Source: Akanthomyces muscarius
Taxonomy: Eukaryota; Ascomycota; Sordariomycetes; Hypocreales; Cordycipitaceae
Reading direction: 5' to 3'
NCBI RefSeq assembly: GCF_028009165.1
Contig: NC_079243.1
Location: forward strand, 4,030,001 to 4,094,000
DNA length: 64,000 bases
The translations under genes were made by a program, and so were the position numbers. Below are positions 23,579 to 33,417 of the stretch, one piece after another (within the stretch, counting starts at the first letter, position 1; every line of letters starts with the position of its first letter). The notes beneath the pieces were generated by a model. It was given only the letters and a program-made list of their open reading frames with translations, searched no databases and was not told where the DNA came from.

Positions 23579-24247
23579 GCGCGGTGATGATGTGCGCTGC
23601 GGGGTCGAGGACAGCGACAGGGAAGTGGTGTCAGTCTGGATGGTGTGGGTGTGTGCGGCTTATTGATGGAGCTTGATTCTGATTGACAGGAAATGCAACT
23701 GCTATTGGTTCGGGCAGCTGCAGGTCTGCAGGTTGTGGTGAATGAGTTGGCTCGCGGATTAAAGTGTAAAGCTTGCTCTCTAAAGCCGAAGCTGACAGCT
23801 TGTGTGGAGGAGGGGCACGCCGCCCTTCTCTGCCTGTGCCTGAGACGTATGGGTCGATTTGTCTGTAAGATTGTGCAAATTATTGTGTCAATTGGTTGGA
23901 TATTCTCGGATATACTCCAATTATTTGGCGCATCTCTTTTTAGTTCATTTGCAATCAAATAAATCTTATCATACCTTGCGAACGCTGCGCAAGGCTGGCC
24001 TCGCTCCGCAACGGCTTTTACCAGTGAGTTACACTTACAAGATCAACAGTAAATGAGCATCAAGCACTGAACCAACTCACAGATGCACTGAAGTCTCACG
24101 GCCATCATAAGCCTGTATCAAAATGAATTGTTCTATTTATGCTTCTTGTAAAACCTGTTACTGAGGCACTCCAGCTCATTCTTCAAACTAGTCTATCACT
24201 GTTGTGACAAGGTAACAACATGTCGTTTCCTGCATATTTTTCTTTCT
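23579..24247. promoter_or_regulatory. Upstream region of the Zn2Cys6 gene
   Basis: About 670 nt between the regulator's start and the 3' end of the repeat-protein gene, both on the minus strand. No gene, TATA box or notable motif is seen. Confidence 0.35.
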
Positions 24248-25486
24248 TCAGACGCCATTCGACTTCTCCTTCTTAGGAGCCCCGGTAGCTGGCTCGGTCT
24301 GGTTTTGAGAAGCTGCATCGCCGGCAGGTGCAGCTGGTGGTTGCTTAGCATTGCCGGCCTCGCCACCAGCATTACCACCCGCGTTACCGCCTTTTTTGCC
24401 GCCAACATCACCTGCAGCGTTTCCTGCATTCTTGTCACCGGCTTTGCCTGCATTCTTGTCACCACCATTGCATCCATTCTTGTCGCCAGCCTTTTCTCCG
24501 TTCTTATCGCCGGCATTCTTGTCACCAGCGTTCTTGTCACCGGCGTTCTTGTCACCGGCGTTCTTGTCACCGGCGTTCTTGTCACCAGCGTTCTTGTCAC
24601 CAGCGTTCTTGTCACCAGCGTTCTTGTCACCAGCGTTCTTGTCACCAGCGTTCTTGTCACCGGCGTTCTTGTCACCGGCGTTCTTGTCACCGGCGTTCTT
24701 GTTGCAAGCGTTTTTGTCGCCGGCATTCTTGTCGCCAGCGTTTCCTCCTTCCTTCTTCCCAGCGTTCTTGTCCCCAGCGTTCTTGTCCCCGGCGTTCTTG
24801 TCCCCGGCATTCTGATCTCCGGCGTTTGTTCCGTTCTTGTTCCCGGCGTTTCCTCCATTAATATCACCGGCGTTGCCTCCATTCTTATTGCCGGCATTCT
24901 TGCCGCCGGCATTCTTGTCACCAGCGTTTTCTCCGTCCTTCTTCCCGGCATTCTTGTCACCAGCTTTTCCTCCGTCCTTCTTCCCGGCGTTTTGGTCACC
25001 AGCGTCTGTTCCGTTCTTGTTGCCGGCATTCCCTCCATTGATTTCACCAGCATTACCTCCCTTCTTATCGCCAGCGTTGCCTTTGTTTTGGTCCGCGGCC
25101 TTGCCTCCATTCTTGTCGCCAGCGTTGCCACCAGCATTGCCTCCCTTGTTGTCACCTGCATTTCCTCCGTTCTTGTCGCCAGCATTGCCTCCATTGTTGC
25201 CACCGGCGTTGCCCGCGGCGCCACCATTCAGGCCACCCAATAAGTTGCCAAGATTGCCAAGGTCCAGACCTCCGAGGAGACCCCCCAGACCACCGGCGCC
25301 TGCGCCGTTCGCACCGCCGTTAGCGGCGCCGTTATTGGGGCTGGCCGGGGCGAGACCACCGAGGAGATCGGACAGCCCCTTTGCTGAAGCATCAGGTGCC
25401 TGTCCGTTTACAGCGCCTTGCGCAGCGGCCGGCGCGGCGACGGTCATGCCTGCAAGAGACGGAACAATGATAAGGGAGAGTTTCAT
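24248..25486 (-). CDS. Secreted Asn-Ala-Gly-Asp-Lys repeat protein
   Basis: The ATG at 25486 opens 412 codons. The first ~20 residues (MKLSLIIVPSLAGMTVAAPA) form a signal peptide. A Gly/Leu-rich segment (DLLGGLAP, GLGGLLGGLDLGNLGNLLGG) follows, then about 270 residues of pentad repeats based on N-A-G-D-K with Gly-Gly-Asn spacers. About a dozen units in the centre are perfect. The last ~50 residues are Ala/Pro-rich without the repeat. There is no GPI signal or cysteine pair. A highly hydrophilic, low-complexity secreted protein of this kind may act in the cell wall or matrix, but I recognise no family. A TATA box (TATATAAG, 25684-25677) and an intron in the leader (25569-25516, GTAAGT..CCAG with a CTAAC branch) support transcription from this strand. 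An upstream in-frame TTG/GTG extension was rejected. Confidence 0.75.
   Translation of the reverse strand: MKLSLIIVPSLAGMTVAAPAAAQGAVNGQAPDASAKGLSDLLGGLAPASPNNGAANGGANGAGAGGLGGLLGGLDLGNLGNLLGGLNGGAAGNAGGNNGGNAGDKNGGNAGDNKGGNAGGNAGDKNGGKAADQNKGNAGDKKGGNAGEINGGNAGNKNGTDAGDQNAGKKDGGKAGDKNAGKKDGENAGDKNAGGKNAGNKNGGNAGDINGGNAGNKNGTNAGDQNAGDKNAGDKNAGDKNAGKKEGGNAGDKNAGDKNACNKNAGDKNAGDKNAGDKNAGDKNAGDKNAGDKNAGDKNAGDKNAGDKNAGDKNAGDKNAGDKNAGDKNGEKAGDKNGCNGGDKNAGKAGDKNAGNAAGDVGGKKGGNAGGNAGGEAGNAKQPPAAPAGDAASQNQTEPATGAPKKEKSNGV
24440..25210 (-). repeat. 15-bp coding tandem repeat array
   Basis: The plus-strand unit is TTCTTGTCACCAGCG with CCGGCG variants. About a dozen almost perfect copies lie between 24508 and 24705, and degenerate or compound copies spread through the rest of the array. 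The units are in frame in the secreted repeat protein. Because each unit is open in several frames, long spurious frames appear on the opposite strand. Confidence 0.9.
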
Positions 25487-26566
25487 TGTAGCAAACTTGC
25501 CCGTGTTTTCGTTTTCTGGTACGCCGTTAGTTAATTTGTTCGCCGTAGAGCCTGGCCAATAATACTTACGAGAAAGGACTGGAATGTAGTTGGAGTATAA
25601 AGAGTATAAAGATTGGAGATTCGCGGAGAGTACTTGTCCAGCAAGATAGCCGACCGTAATTCGAGATAACGCTTCCCTTATATAATCATTCAATTTCACC
25701 AAAACCGTCTGTGGCGAAGCTGGGCTGACGGTACCGGCTGCTGTATGTGATACCTGCGTTTCAGCACGTCATCCGTTCTCTCGCTTCACTTTGTTCATCA
25801 CATTAGGAATCCCTCCGCACGATGATCAAACACCAGTCTATAAATATCCAGCACCGCAAGTCTTTAAACTCCAGACGTGGATGCCGCAGTACGACGCAAC
25901 AGTGCCATTTCAAGGGACACGCCTAAATTTACCCTCGGCCCAGGCGCATCTCAAGTCACGATATGACCGTCAACTATGGACGAGGAAAAATCATTGTAGC
26001 AGTTTGGCCCTTCTTGATCCTCATAGTCCTCAACCAGCCCTATCTCGACGAATTTACTAAATGCGGAAGACATGGAAGCCGTTAGCCCATAGATATTTTG
26101 TCGCGAATATAGAGTGGCGCAATGCGGGACTGTACTCAAAAGAACTGATTTGCACGTTGATCGTCTGATCGCTGACACGCTTCGTCTCGACAATGGCGGC
26201 GGGCTATGTGCAGATCCTGAAAACTGAAACGCTTCGCAACGCTTATTTTAGCTGATGTCGAGGTTTGCGGCGTTTCATGATGCACCCAATTACGTGCCAC
26301 TCGGTACATGTGTCCCTCAAAACGACAGCTGACTCTGTTAGAAAATATTAATCGGGGAACTTATAAGAGTTTGAGAACATTTTTCGGGAGGAGATGAGCC
26401 GCGCCATCCGATCATATGTTGGATGCCGCGGCTTCCGCACCAGGTCCAGAACAGATCGGCTTGTTTCAGCTGCATTCACAAGTCATGGCAGATGTCGAAC
26501 GTCTGGAAGAAAATCAATTTCGCTAAATTCCAAATCACAGTCCTTAATCATGCTTCGAACCCCTTT
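25487..26566. promoter_or_regulatory. Promoter and leader of the repeat protein; FCF1 3' flank
   Basis: The first 200 nt carry the leader intron and TATA box of the repeat-protein gene. The remaining ~860 nt, up to the FCF1 stop, contain no supported gene. Confidence 0.4.
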
Positions 26567-27222
26567 TTATGAGTCCGGCGCACCGGGCAGCCTCTCTATA
26601 ACATATTTGCCTCGCGCGACGCTCATCAGCGGCACACCGGGAATCTTGCGCAGCCGCTGCTTCAGCGCTCTATCGTTGGTGCCCACAATATATATCCTGT
26701 CCTTTTGCACGCGGTCGACGAGGCAGTCATCGGCGTATGTACCCTTGTGGTCGCACGTGAGGCGCTGCCAGCGCTCATCGCGGGCCACACGCAGCGCCAG
26801 CCTGTACTTGGGACCGAGCTTCTCGAGCTCGGACATGACGCACGAGGTGATGATGGGGTTGCACTTGGCGTAGAGGCAGTCCATCATGGACTCGAGCAGC
26901 GACAGCTTGCGCTGCACCGTGTGGCTGAGAAAGTTGGTGTCGACGAGGACGTTGTAGGGCGGCACGAGGGCCGTGTTGTGCTGGAAGAACATGTTGCTGG
27001 GCATCTGCTGCACCTCGCGCACCAGCTCGCCCTGTACCGTCTTCTTCTCCTTGATCTTCTGCAGCGCCTCCTGCTTGGCCTGGTTCTCTTTTAGTCGCGC
27101 ATCGCTTTTGCCAATCACTCGCTTGACCTGTCATGATTTTTCCGTCAGTACTCAGTTCGCCGTGGCTTATCGATAAGGTGTCGTACAAGACCAAACTTTC
27201 TCGTCTTCTTGGCGACGCCCAT
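26567..27222 (-). CDS. fcf1: rRNA-processing PIN-domain endonuclease Fcf1/Utp24
   Basis: Two exons (27222-27187, 27127-26567) encode 198 residues; the first exon is 36 nt. The join gives MGVAKKTRKFGLVKRVIGKS, the standard Fcf1 N-terminus, and the rest is colinear with the family. The PIN domain begins at YNVLVDTNFLSHTVQ, whose aspartate is a metal-binding active-site residue. Further acidic positions occur in MSELEKLG, YADDCLVDRV and GTNDRALKQRL. Fcf1/Utp24 sits in the small-subunit processome with U3 snoRNA and cuts pre-rRNA at sites A1/A2 in the nucleolus. The donor is GTACGA, weaker than GTAAGT. It is divergent from RFC4. Confidence 0.96.
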
Positions 27223-27543
27223 GATGTAGGGTTTTTGGTTGTGTAAAGTGGAAATGCGGTGTGTTTCTTTCGACTGAGACTCGTTGCGTATCGCAGCGCG
27301 GGGTATTATATGCTGTAGATGTCGTTGAATGCAATCGTTAAATCTTGTAGTGTCGAAATTTCAGAGGCCCAGCGCTGGAGGCTGGACAACTTTTTTTTCT
27401 GGGCCGGCTCACCACAGCGGTTGGCGTGCACGGACCACTTGAGCTTTCAGTGGGATGGAGCAGTTGAACGGCCAAACGCGTCTTCCCATCGCGTAAAGTG
27501 CTACTTGCTGCACCCTCGTTTTCCACCAACCTGCGAATTCACG
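27223..27543. promoter_or_regulatory. Divergent promoter of FCF1 and RFC4
   Basis: Only 321 nt separate the two start codons, so the genes share a promoter region. A TATA-like element (TTATATGC) is at 27305-27312. GAAATTTC at 27356-27363 is a loose match to the A/T-rich rRNA-processing element. Confidence 0.4.
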
Positions 27544-28674
27544 ATGCCAGCCGCCAAAGCCGAAGAAAAGGGCGAGTCCTCCACTGCTGCCTCCAAAGCA
27601 GCCCTCTCTGCATCTACAAATGGATCGCCCAATTACGAGCTGCCATGGTAGGTCGGCCCGCACGACAGTCTCGCTGCCTTCCAGCACGCCTGCTAAGAAG
27701 CTACGCACAGGGTCGAAAAGTACCGTCCAGTCTTCCTCGACGACGTCGTCGGCAACACCGAAACGATTGAGCGACTAAAAATTATTGCCAAGGAAGGCAA
27801 TATGCCGCACGTCATCATCTCTGGTATGCCTGGCATTGGAAAAACTACGAGCGTACTCTGCCTCGCGCGTGAGCTGTTGGGCGAGTCGTATAAGGAGGCA
27901 GTCCTCGAGCTCAACGCCAGTGACGAGCGCGGTATTGACGTTGTGCGCAATCGAATCAAGGGCTTTGCACAGAAAAAGGTGACGCTGCCGGCCGGTCGCC
28001 ACAAGCTCATCATTCTCGACGAAGCCGACAGCATGACCTCGGGCGCGCAGCAGGCTCTACGAAGAACCATGGAAATCTACTCCAACACGACGCGATTCGC
28101 TTTTGCGTGCAACCAGTCCAACAAAATCATCGAGCCCCTCCAGTCACGATGTGCCATTCTCCGCTACGCCAAGCTCACCGATGCGCAGGTCGTCAAGCGA
28201 CTGCTGCAAATCATCGAGGCCGAAAAGGTGGAATACAGCGATGACGGTCTCGCGGCCTTGGTCTTTAGCGCCGAGGGCGACATGCGACAGGCCATAAACA
28301 ACCTGCAATCGACATTTGCAGGTTTTGGCTTTGTCTCAGGCGACAACGTGTTCAAGGTGGTGGACTCGCCGCATCCGATCAAGGTGCAGGCGATGCTCAA
28401 GGCCTGCTACGAGGGCAATGTCGACTCGGCCCTCGACACCCTTCGCGAACTTTGGGATCTGGGATACTCAAGCCACGATATCATCAGCACCATGTTCAAG
28501 GTCACCAAGACAATCCCGACGCTGAGCGAGCACTCGAAGCTGGAGTTTATCAAGGAAATCGGCTTCACACACATGAAGATTCTTGAGGGTGTGCAAACGC
28601 TACTGCAGCTGAGCGGCTGCGTTGTGAGGCTATGCAAGATTAACATGGATCCGAAGCGTTTCCAGGCAAAGTAA
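27544..28674 (+). CDS. rfc4: Replication factor C small subunit (Rfc4/human RFC2 type)
   Basis: Two exons (27544-27647, 27711-28674) with a 63-nt intron encode 355 residues. After a Ser/Ala-rich N-terminus, the splice produces [18 protein letters not shown], the start of the clamp-loader AAA+ fold. Walker A is GMPGIGKTT, the DEAD-type Walker B is [10 protein letters not shown], and the arginine finger/SRC motif is [10 protein letters not shown]. Sensor 2 is in [14 protein letters not shown]. The collar domain completes the C-terminus. The [14 protein letters not shown] and [13 protein letters not shown] segments resemble the human RFC2/yeast Rfc4 branch. The RFC complex loads PCNA onto primed DNA in the nucleus. 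Length is typical. Confidence 0.96.
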
Positions 28675-28840
28675 TGGTTTAAAAAGTGTAACGCATTTGC
28701 ATTTGGCGTTGGAGTTGGTGTTTGGTCTATCAACCTGGCTATTCGTACATGATGGGGGGAGATGAAATGATGTAGTAAAAGATGGTCTTGGTAATTTGTC
28801 GGTTTAATATGGATGATGAATTCGAAGCCATGTCCGTGTC

Positions 28841-29240
28841 TCATTTGCTATTGTTGCTGTTGCTGTTGCTGTTGGACTGGATAAACTCGTCCTGGTAGCG
28901 TTGCCACTTGGCCTGCTCCCTCTGGACGCGCCTTTGCATGCGCATCTGGTGCTCGTACAGGCGGATGCTGTGATCAGCCTCGATCATGCCGCCGAGAACC
29001 ATAGCGGACATTTGAACGAATCTAACGTTGATTAGCACCCGTGGGAGCCGCTGGGCAATGCGCGTCGTACACTTTGAACTGCACCGTGGTGCCTCGATAG
29101 ACGGGTGACCAAACATGGCCGACGGCGGCGAGAATAAGCGCGCCCGCGCCCCATTTCGCAGCTCCTTTACCACCTCCCTTTGCTGCTTCCCAGCTGGCCG
29201 CATTGGCTTCTTCTGTACTAAGGGGATTGTGTGAATTCAT
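28841..29240 (-). CDS. Small two-span membrane protein, HIG1-like layout
   Basis: Two exons (29240-29071, 29021-28841) with a 50-nt intron encode 116 residues. The join reads VQFKVFVQMSAMVLGGMIEAD. A Gly/Ala-rich span (AKWGAGALILAAVGHVW) and a second weaker span (FVQMSAMVLGGMI) flank a short loop. A charged helix follows (RLYEHQMRMQRRVQREQAKWQ), then an Asn/Ser tail from a trinucleotide run. Two spans plus a QRRxxR-like motif recall the HIG1 family of mitochondrial respiratory supercomplex factors, but the match is by layout only. I believe the protein is conserved in filamentous fungi. Its function is unassigned. The donor is again GTACGA. Confidence 0.65.
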
Positions 29241-29883
29241 GGCTGCGAATGTGATATGTGAAGCGTCGTGATGGGGCAAGAAACTGGCCATGTGAACGTT
29301 AATGTTATAGCGGGCACGCGACCAGGAAGCATTATAGCTCAACACGGCGCTGGCATATCACAACACACCCCAATCTAATTGCTAAAATCAAGCTATAGAC
29401 ATATTACTGCATCAGAATTCAATCATCTAGATGGCAAAGAGCACGGAAATAAACATACTTACAAGGCAAGCAAGCCTCTAGGGTAAGCCACACTCGCCCC
29501 GATAAACGCCTACGCCCGCCTAATGGCAAGTCAGGCCAGAATGGGGCAAGCTCCGAAATTTCCGCCGGTCCACAAAACCGGCCAGCTGCACACCAGCCAG
29601 CTTGCGTCAAAACTCTGCCTGAACAAGAAAACGAAGATGACACGATAGCAGGCCAGCTACGCAAGACATATCTCTCCCATCGTTGCCTGGAGCTTGTGTG
29701 TCCGTCGTTCTTTTCCCTTACCATCCCTGCACCGTCGAAAAAGCTTCACACTGTTGCCTTTTATCGCGCGGGATTGCTTTTGTTCATTTTCATCCTCAAT
29801 TTGCGCTGTGCGTTTTGAAGACGAAAAGAACAAACAAAGCCACAATACCAACGAGAAACGAGAGCTTCTCTTCGTAGCACACC
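29241..29883. promoter_or_regulatory. Divergent promoter: small membrane protein and derlin
   Basis: 643 nt between divergent starts. The derlin side ends in an A-rich leader (CACAATACCAACGAGAAACG). No clear TATA box is seen. Confidence 0.35.
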
Positions 29884-31131
29884 ATGCCTGATAACACAAT
29901 CACGGAGCAGTACTGGCGCTTGCCGCCCATCTCTCGGTATGTTTTTCATTTTCTGCCCTTGCACCTTTTCTTCAACAAGAACAAATGCTAATCGTCGCGC
30001 AGTACTTTGGCTACGTGGATGTTTGCCAGTTCGGTCGGTCTATACTTTGGATTCATTCCGAGCCAATGGCTGGGATGGCACCCTGCATATCTCCTGCGGT
30101 TCCCGCCGCAAATATGGCGCCTCGCGACAGGCTTCCTTATCACAGGACCCCAGCTTGGCCTCCTGATGGACACGTACTTTTTCTACAAGGCGGCCAGCGA
30201 CATGGAGACGGGCCACCCGCGGATGCGACGCAAAGAGGACTTTATCTGGTATCTCATTTGCGTATGCAGCTTCATTGCAGTAAGTATTCTTCCTCGCTTT
30301 GCTCGCTCGTTGTCATTTTGTCATTTTGCCCCGACCCGTCGTGAACATTATGGGGCACTTGGTGCCACCCCTCAACATATCTGCCCGGACAGCGCTGTGC
30401 CTCTACAGCTGTCACGGTTCCTGGAATTGAGGGAGATTACCCCTGTACTTCCCGCCGGTCCAATCATTCGCAAAATCCGGACTGGTGGGCGGTACAGGCA
30501 TGGTGGGATGTCTATATGGATGGCTCGTGTGACTCTAATTTGCTCGAGTGGTTTTTTAGCTCCCTACATTTCTTTACCTTTGCTTTTCTTGTTTCGTAGT
30601 TTGCCATTTTTTGTTTCCACAAATGTCGAGCCACCGTGCTTCTGAAACTTTGACTAACTTGCTGGTCAGATCATTGATTACTTTGTCGCCATCATGCCCT
30701 TCTTTGCGCTGACGCGCGCACTCATTGTCGCGCTGACTTATACCGCCACACAACAGCAGCAGGGCCTGCAGGTCAACTACATGTTTGTTCCCGTGCCTGC
30801 GCCGTTGATGCCATATGCCATGATTGGCATCAGCCTACTGTTTCCTGGCGGCATCCAAGACTTTTTTCTCGGTCTTTACGGCCTCGTGGCTGCCCACATG
30901 TTTGAGTTCCTCACCAGAATCTATCCTCAGCTTGGTGGTGGGCCCAACCTTCTCAAGACGCCGAAGTTTATGACTCGTCTCGTGAGGGCTGTAGAGGGTC
31001 GCATCTCAGCCATCTCTCGTCCTGGTTTCACGGCCCCTAGTGACGACGCCTCGGGTACCAGCACTGGCGCCGAGTCCGGCCCGCTCCCGGACGCCTGGAG
31101 GACGAGAGGTACTGGGCGCCGCCTTGGTTAA
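29884..31131 (+). CDS. Derlin (Der1/Dfm1-type ERAD rhomboid pseudoprotease)
   Basis: Three exons (29884-29936, 30003-30279, 30670-31131) encode 263 residues. The splice joins give PPISRTLATWMFASSVGLYF and CSFIAIIDYFVAIMPF. Derlin hallmarks are IWRLATGFLITGP (the WR motif), the acidic METGHPR loop, about six hydrophobic spans, and a GLYGLVAAHMFEFLTRIYPQLGG segment matching the Gx3G-H region before the last span. No rhomboid catalytic Ser/His pair is present, as expected for a pseudoprotease. Derlins move misfolded proteins out of the ER membrane for proteasomal breakdown with Cdc48. The C-terminus is Ser/Gly-rich and disordered. Intron 2 is 390 nt, four to seven times the local norm, with a TGACTAAC branch site. 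Confidence 0.9.
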
Positions 31132-31606
31132 GCTCCGTTGTAAGATATATCCAATGCTTCAAGTGCAATTGCTTCAAGTGTAAAATACCGTACGGTTGTG
31201 CGGATCCGTTGCATCATCAAATATCATATATATAAGAAAATAATCCAATTATCAACATGATGAGTAGCTATTTGCCATTGCTAAGTAAACGTGTCCAAAT
31301 GTATGCCCTCCCAAGGAAAAAAGAAAATGTGCGACCAAAAAAAAAAGTCCCAGGACAGTCCCATTATGTAGTGAGCGTGAGTGTTCTGTGTGTCCAATGT
31401 GGATGTGCAATAGCAGCAAAGTCAAAACCGGCATGTATGCTCATGAGTAGAGCGAGATTCGCCGAGTATCAATGCAAAATTGGAAATATAGAGAAGCTCA
31501 GAAGAAAGAAGACCCTTGCATAAATTCAAATTGGATATAATGTGGGCGGTGGGTGGGCAAGCGTCACGCTAAGGCCATGGAGGAGAAAGACACTTGCAGT
31601 GTCTTT
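31132..31606. other. Convergent 3' intergenic region
   Basis: This lies between the derlin and the first cysteine-rich membrane protein. It is A/T-rich with TATATATA at 31229-31236; no gene is seen. Confidence 0.35.
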
Positions 31607-33417
31607 TCATCCATACACGTCACTCGCGTTTCGCACGGCGCGCGGGCTGACACGCTTCTGCCTCTGGGGGTCAACAATGACGGGACCCCGCGGGGCGATG
31701 GAGTACCGGGGCTCGGTCGCGAGGATGGGAGCCGAGATGTTTCTTATCGGCCGCCGGGGCGACGAGGAGCGGAACAGGCTCGGGACCTTGAGCTTGGACG
31801 TGATGGAGGTGGGCAACAGGGCCGCGAGCAGTCTGCCGTTGTGGCTGTCGCGATTCGAGGTGGCGTCGCCGGGGGAGGAGGGTATAGGGGACAGATGCTG
31901 CGAGGCGCGCGACGCGGCGGCGTGCCTCTCCGCGATGCGCTCCGACTCCTCGGCCGCGGCCATGTAGGCCTGCTCGGCAAACGAGTCGGGCGTGTTGGAG
32001 CGTCGGCGCGGGTTGGCGGGCAGGCCGAGGCTGACAGAGGCAGGCGGCTGCGGCGGCGACTTGTAGTCGCCGCCTCGCTCACCAAAGTAGTAGCCGTCGT
32101 CTCTGCTCGGCTTGCGAGGCGGCGTGCGGCCCCGACGCGCGTCGTCGTCGTCGTGCTGGTTGTTTTCGCCGCCGGCGTACGTCGGTGCCGGCGTGGCAAT
32201 GGACGTCTGCGAGCGCTGCCGGTAGCCCTTTAGGTCGTGCTCGTAGTGCACGGGCGTGCTGCGCAGCTCGATGCCGCCGTTGGGGAACCGGCTGCCCGTG
32301 TGCTGGGTGGCCGTGACGGGCGTCGTCTTCTCGCTGTTGCCGCGGCTGCTCCCTCCTCCACCGCCCGCGTACGCCTGGTCGCCGCGGTACGGCCGCACGA
32401 AGTGACCCTTGGACCCCGCGCCGTAGCCGGTCGGAGAGCGGTACGGGCTGTGCTGCGGCTCCGAGTCGTACGGGTCGGACCAGCTGCCGTGACGGCGCTC
32501 GCGGCGGCAGTGCGCGATGAGCAGACACACGGCAATCGTGCACACTAACACGACGCCGACGACGATGCCGGCAATGGCGGGCGCGGGCAGCTTGCCGGAT
32601 GGCTCGTCGGGGTTGGTGACGCGTTCCGGGTCGATAATGTCGACGGTGGTTTTGGAAAAGACCGTGGCGCTGAGGCCCAACACGTCGCCATCGTTGGGCG
32701 TCTGACGACAGCCCGCTTCGAGAGCGGTGATGACTGGTTGCTGTTAGTTTCTTAACGCGGATGCGTGCGGGAAGAGGTGCTGGCTGGGGCTCACAGTTGG
32801 CCATGTAGGCTTGTTCCTTGCTGTTCCGTAGACAGTCGCGGCACGATGACTGATTTTGGCTCATAAAGTTTCCATCGTCGGCTGCGCAGTAGTCCCAAGC
32901 TTTGTTCGGATTTGGTTCAAGGTCGTCGTTGGATAGCGAGGTTTTGAGAGAACGGCAAGCACCGTTCGTAGAGCATGATATGTTGCCGTCGTCTATTGGT
33001 GTTGAAGGTATTGAGAAGAGGCATGCGTCGAGTGTGTATCGAAGGTTGTCTAACAAGTGGGTATGTGTGTTAGCTACCAACACCGCCATTCAGAGTCGAG
33101 ACGCGCGTGTATCACGACTTACAGACAAACCACTTTAAATCCGTCTCGCCGTCCCACACCCTATTGCTCCGTTGCAAACAAGTGAGGCACCTTTGGTAAT
33201 GTTGGCCGGCGGCTGTGTCTAGGTATTTCGAGTCTGAACAGGTAACATCCGTGATGTTTGTGTTGGAGTCGGACGCCTTCCACGGGTTGTCGCTCCCCGC
33301 ATTAAGGCAGGCCTTGGCGCACTTGGAACCCGGTGTAACCTGAAGGGCGTCTGCTGTCGAAGATAAAAATACAAAAAGAAAAGCAGCAGTTGCTTTCCAT
33401 AGACGGTGCATGGCCAT
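31607..33417 (-). CDS. 12-Cys single-pass membrane protein, copy 1
   Basis: Three exons (33417-33123, 33049-32795, 32733-31607) encode 558 residues. A signal peptide (to about residue 25, ending ADALQ) precedes an ectodomain with twelve cysteines, including two CxxC pairs (RCLTC, SCRDC). One membrane span (IAGIVVGVVLVCTIAVCLLIAHC) and a basic stop-transfer (RRERR) follow. The cytoplasmic tail of about 330 residues is disordered and rich in Ser, Pro, Gly and Arg. Both introns are phase 1, splitting Tyr and Phe codons; the same positions recur in the copies at 46.0 and 51.0 kb. The topology suggests a cell-surface sensor or wall-linked protein. I know no assigned function; related fungal proteins are often loosely labelled LPXTG-like. 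The nearby ATG at 33411 is an alternative start. Confidence 0.8.

Noticed and set aside
24508..24705. CRISPR-like regular repeats
   Set aside because: Units are contiguous 15-bp coding repeats with no spacers, in a fungal secreted protein gene.
24305..25243. Long plus-strand frames over the repeat array (membrane-protein-like, and FLSPA repeats)
   Set aside because: The 15-bp unit is open in several frames; only the minus strand has a signal peptide, TATA box and leader intron.
31553..32233. Plus-strand frames over the tail of cysteine-rich copy 1
   Set aside because: Antisense to a disordered Ser/Arg/Pro-rich coding tail; no independent support.
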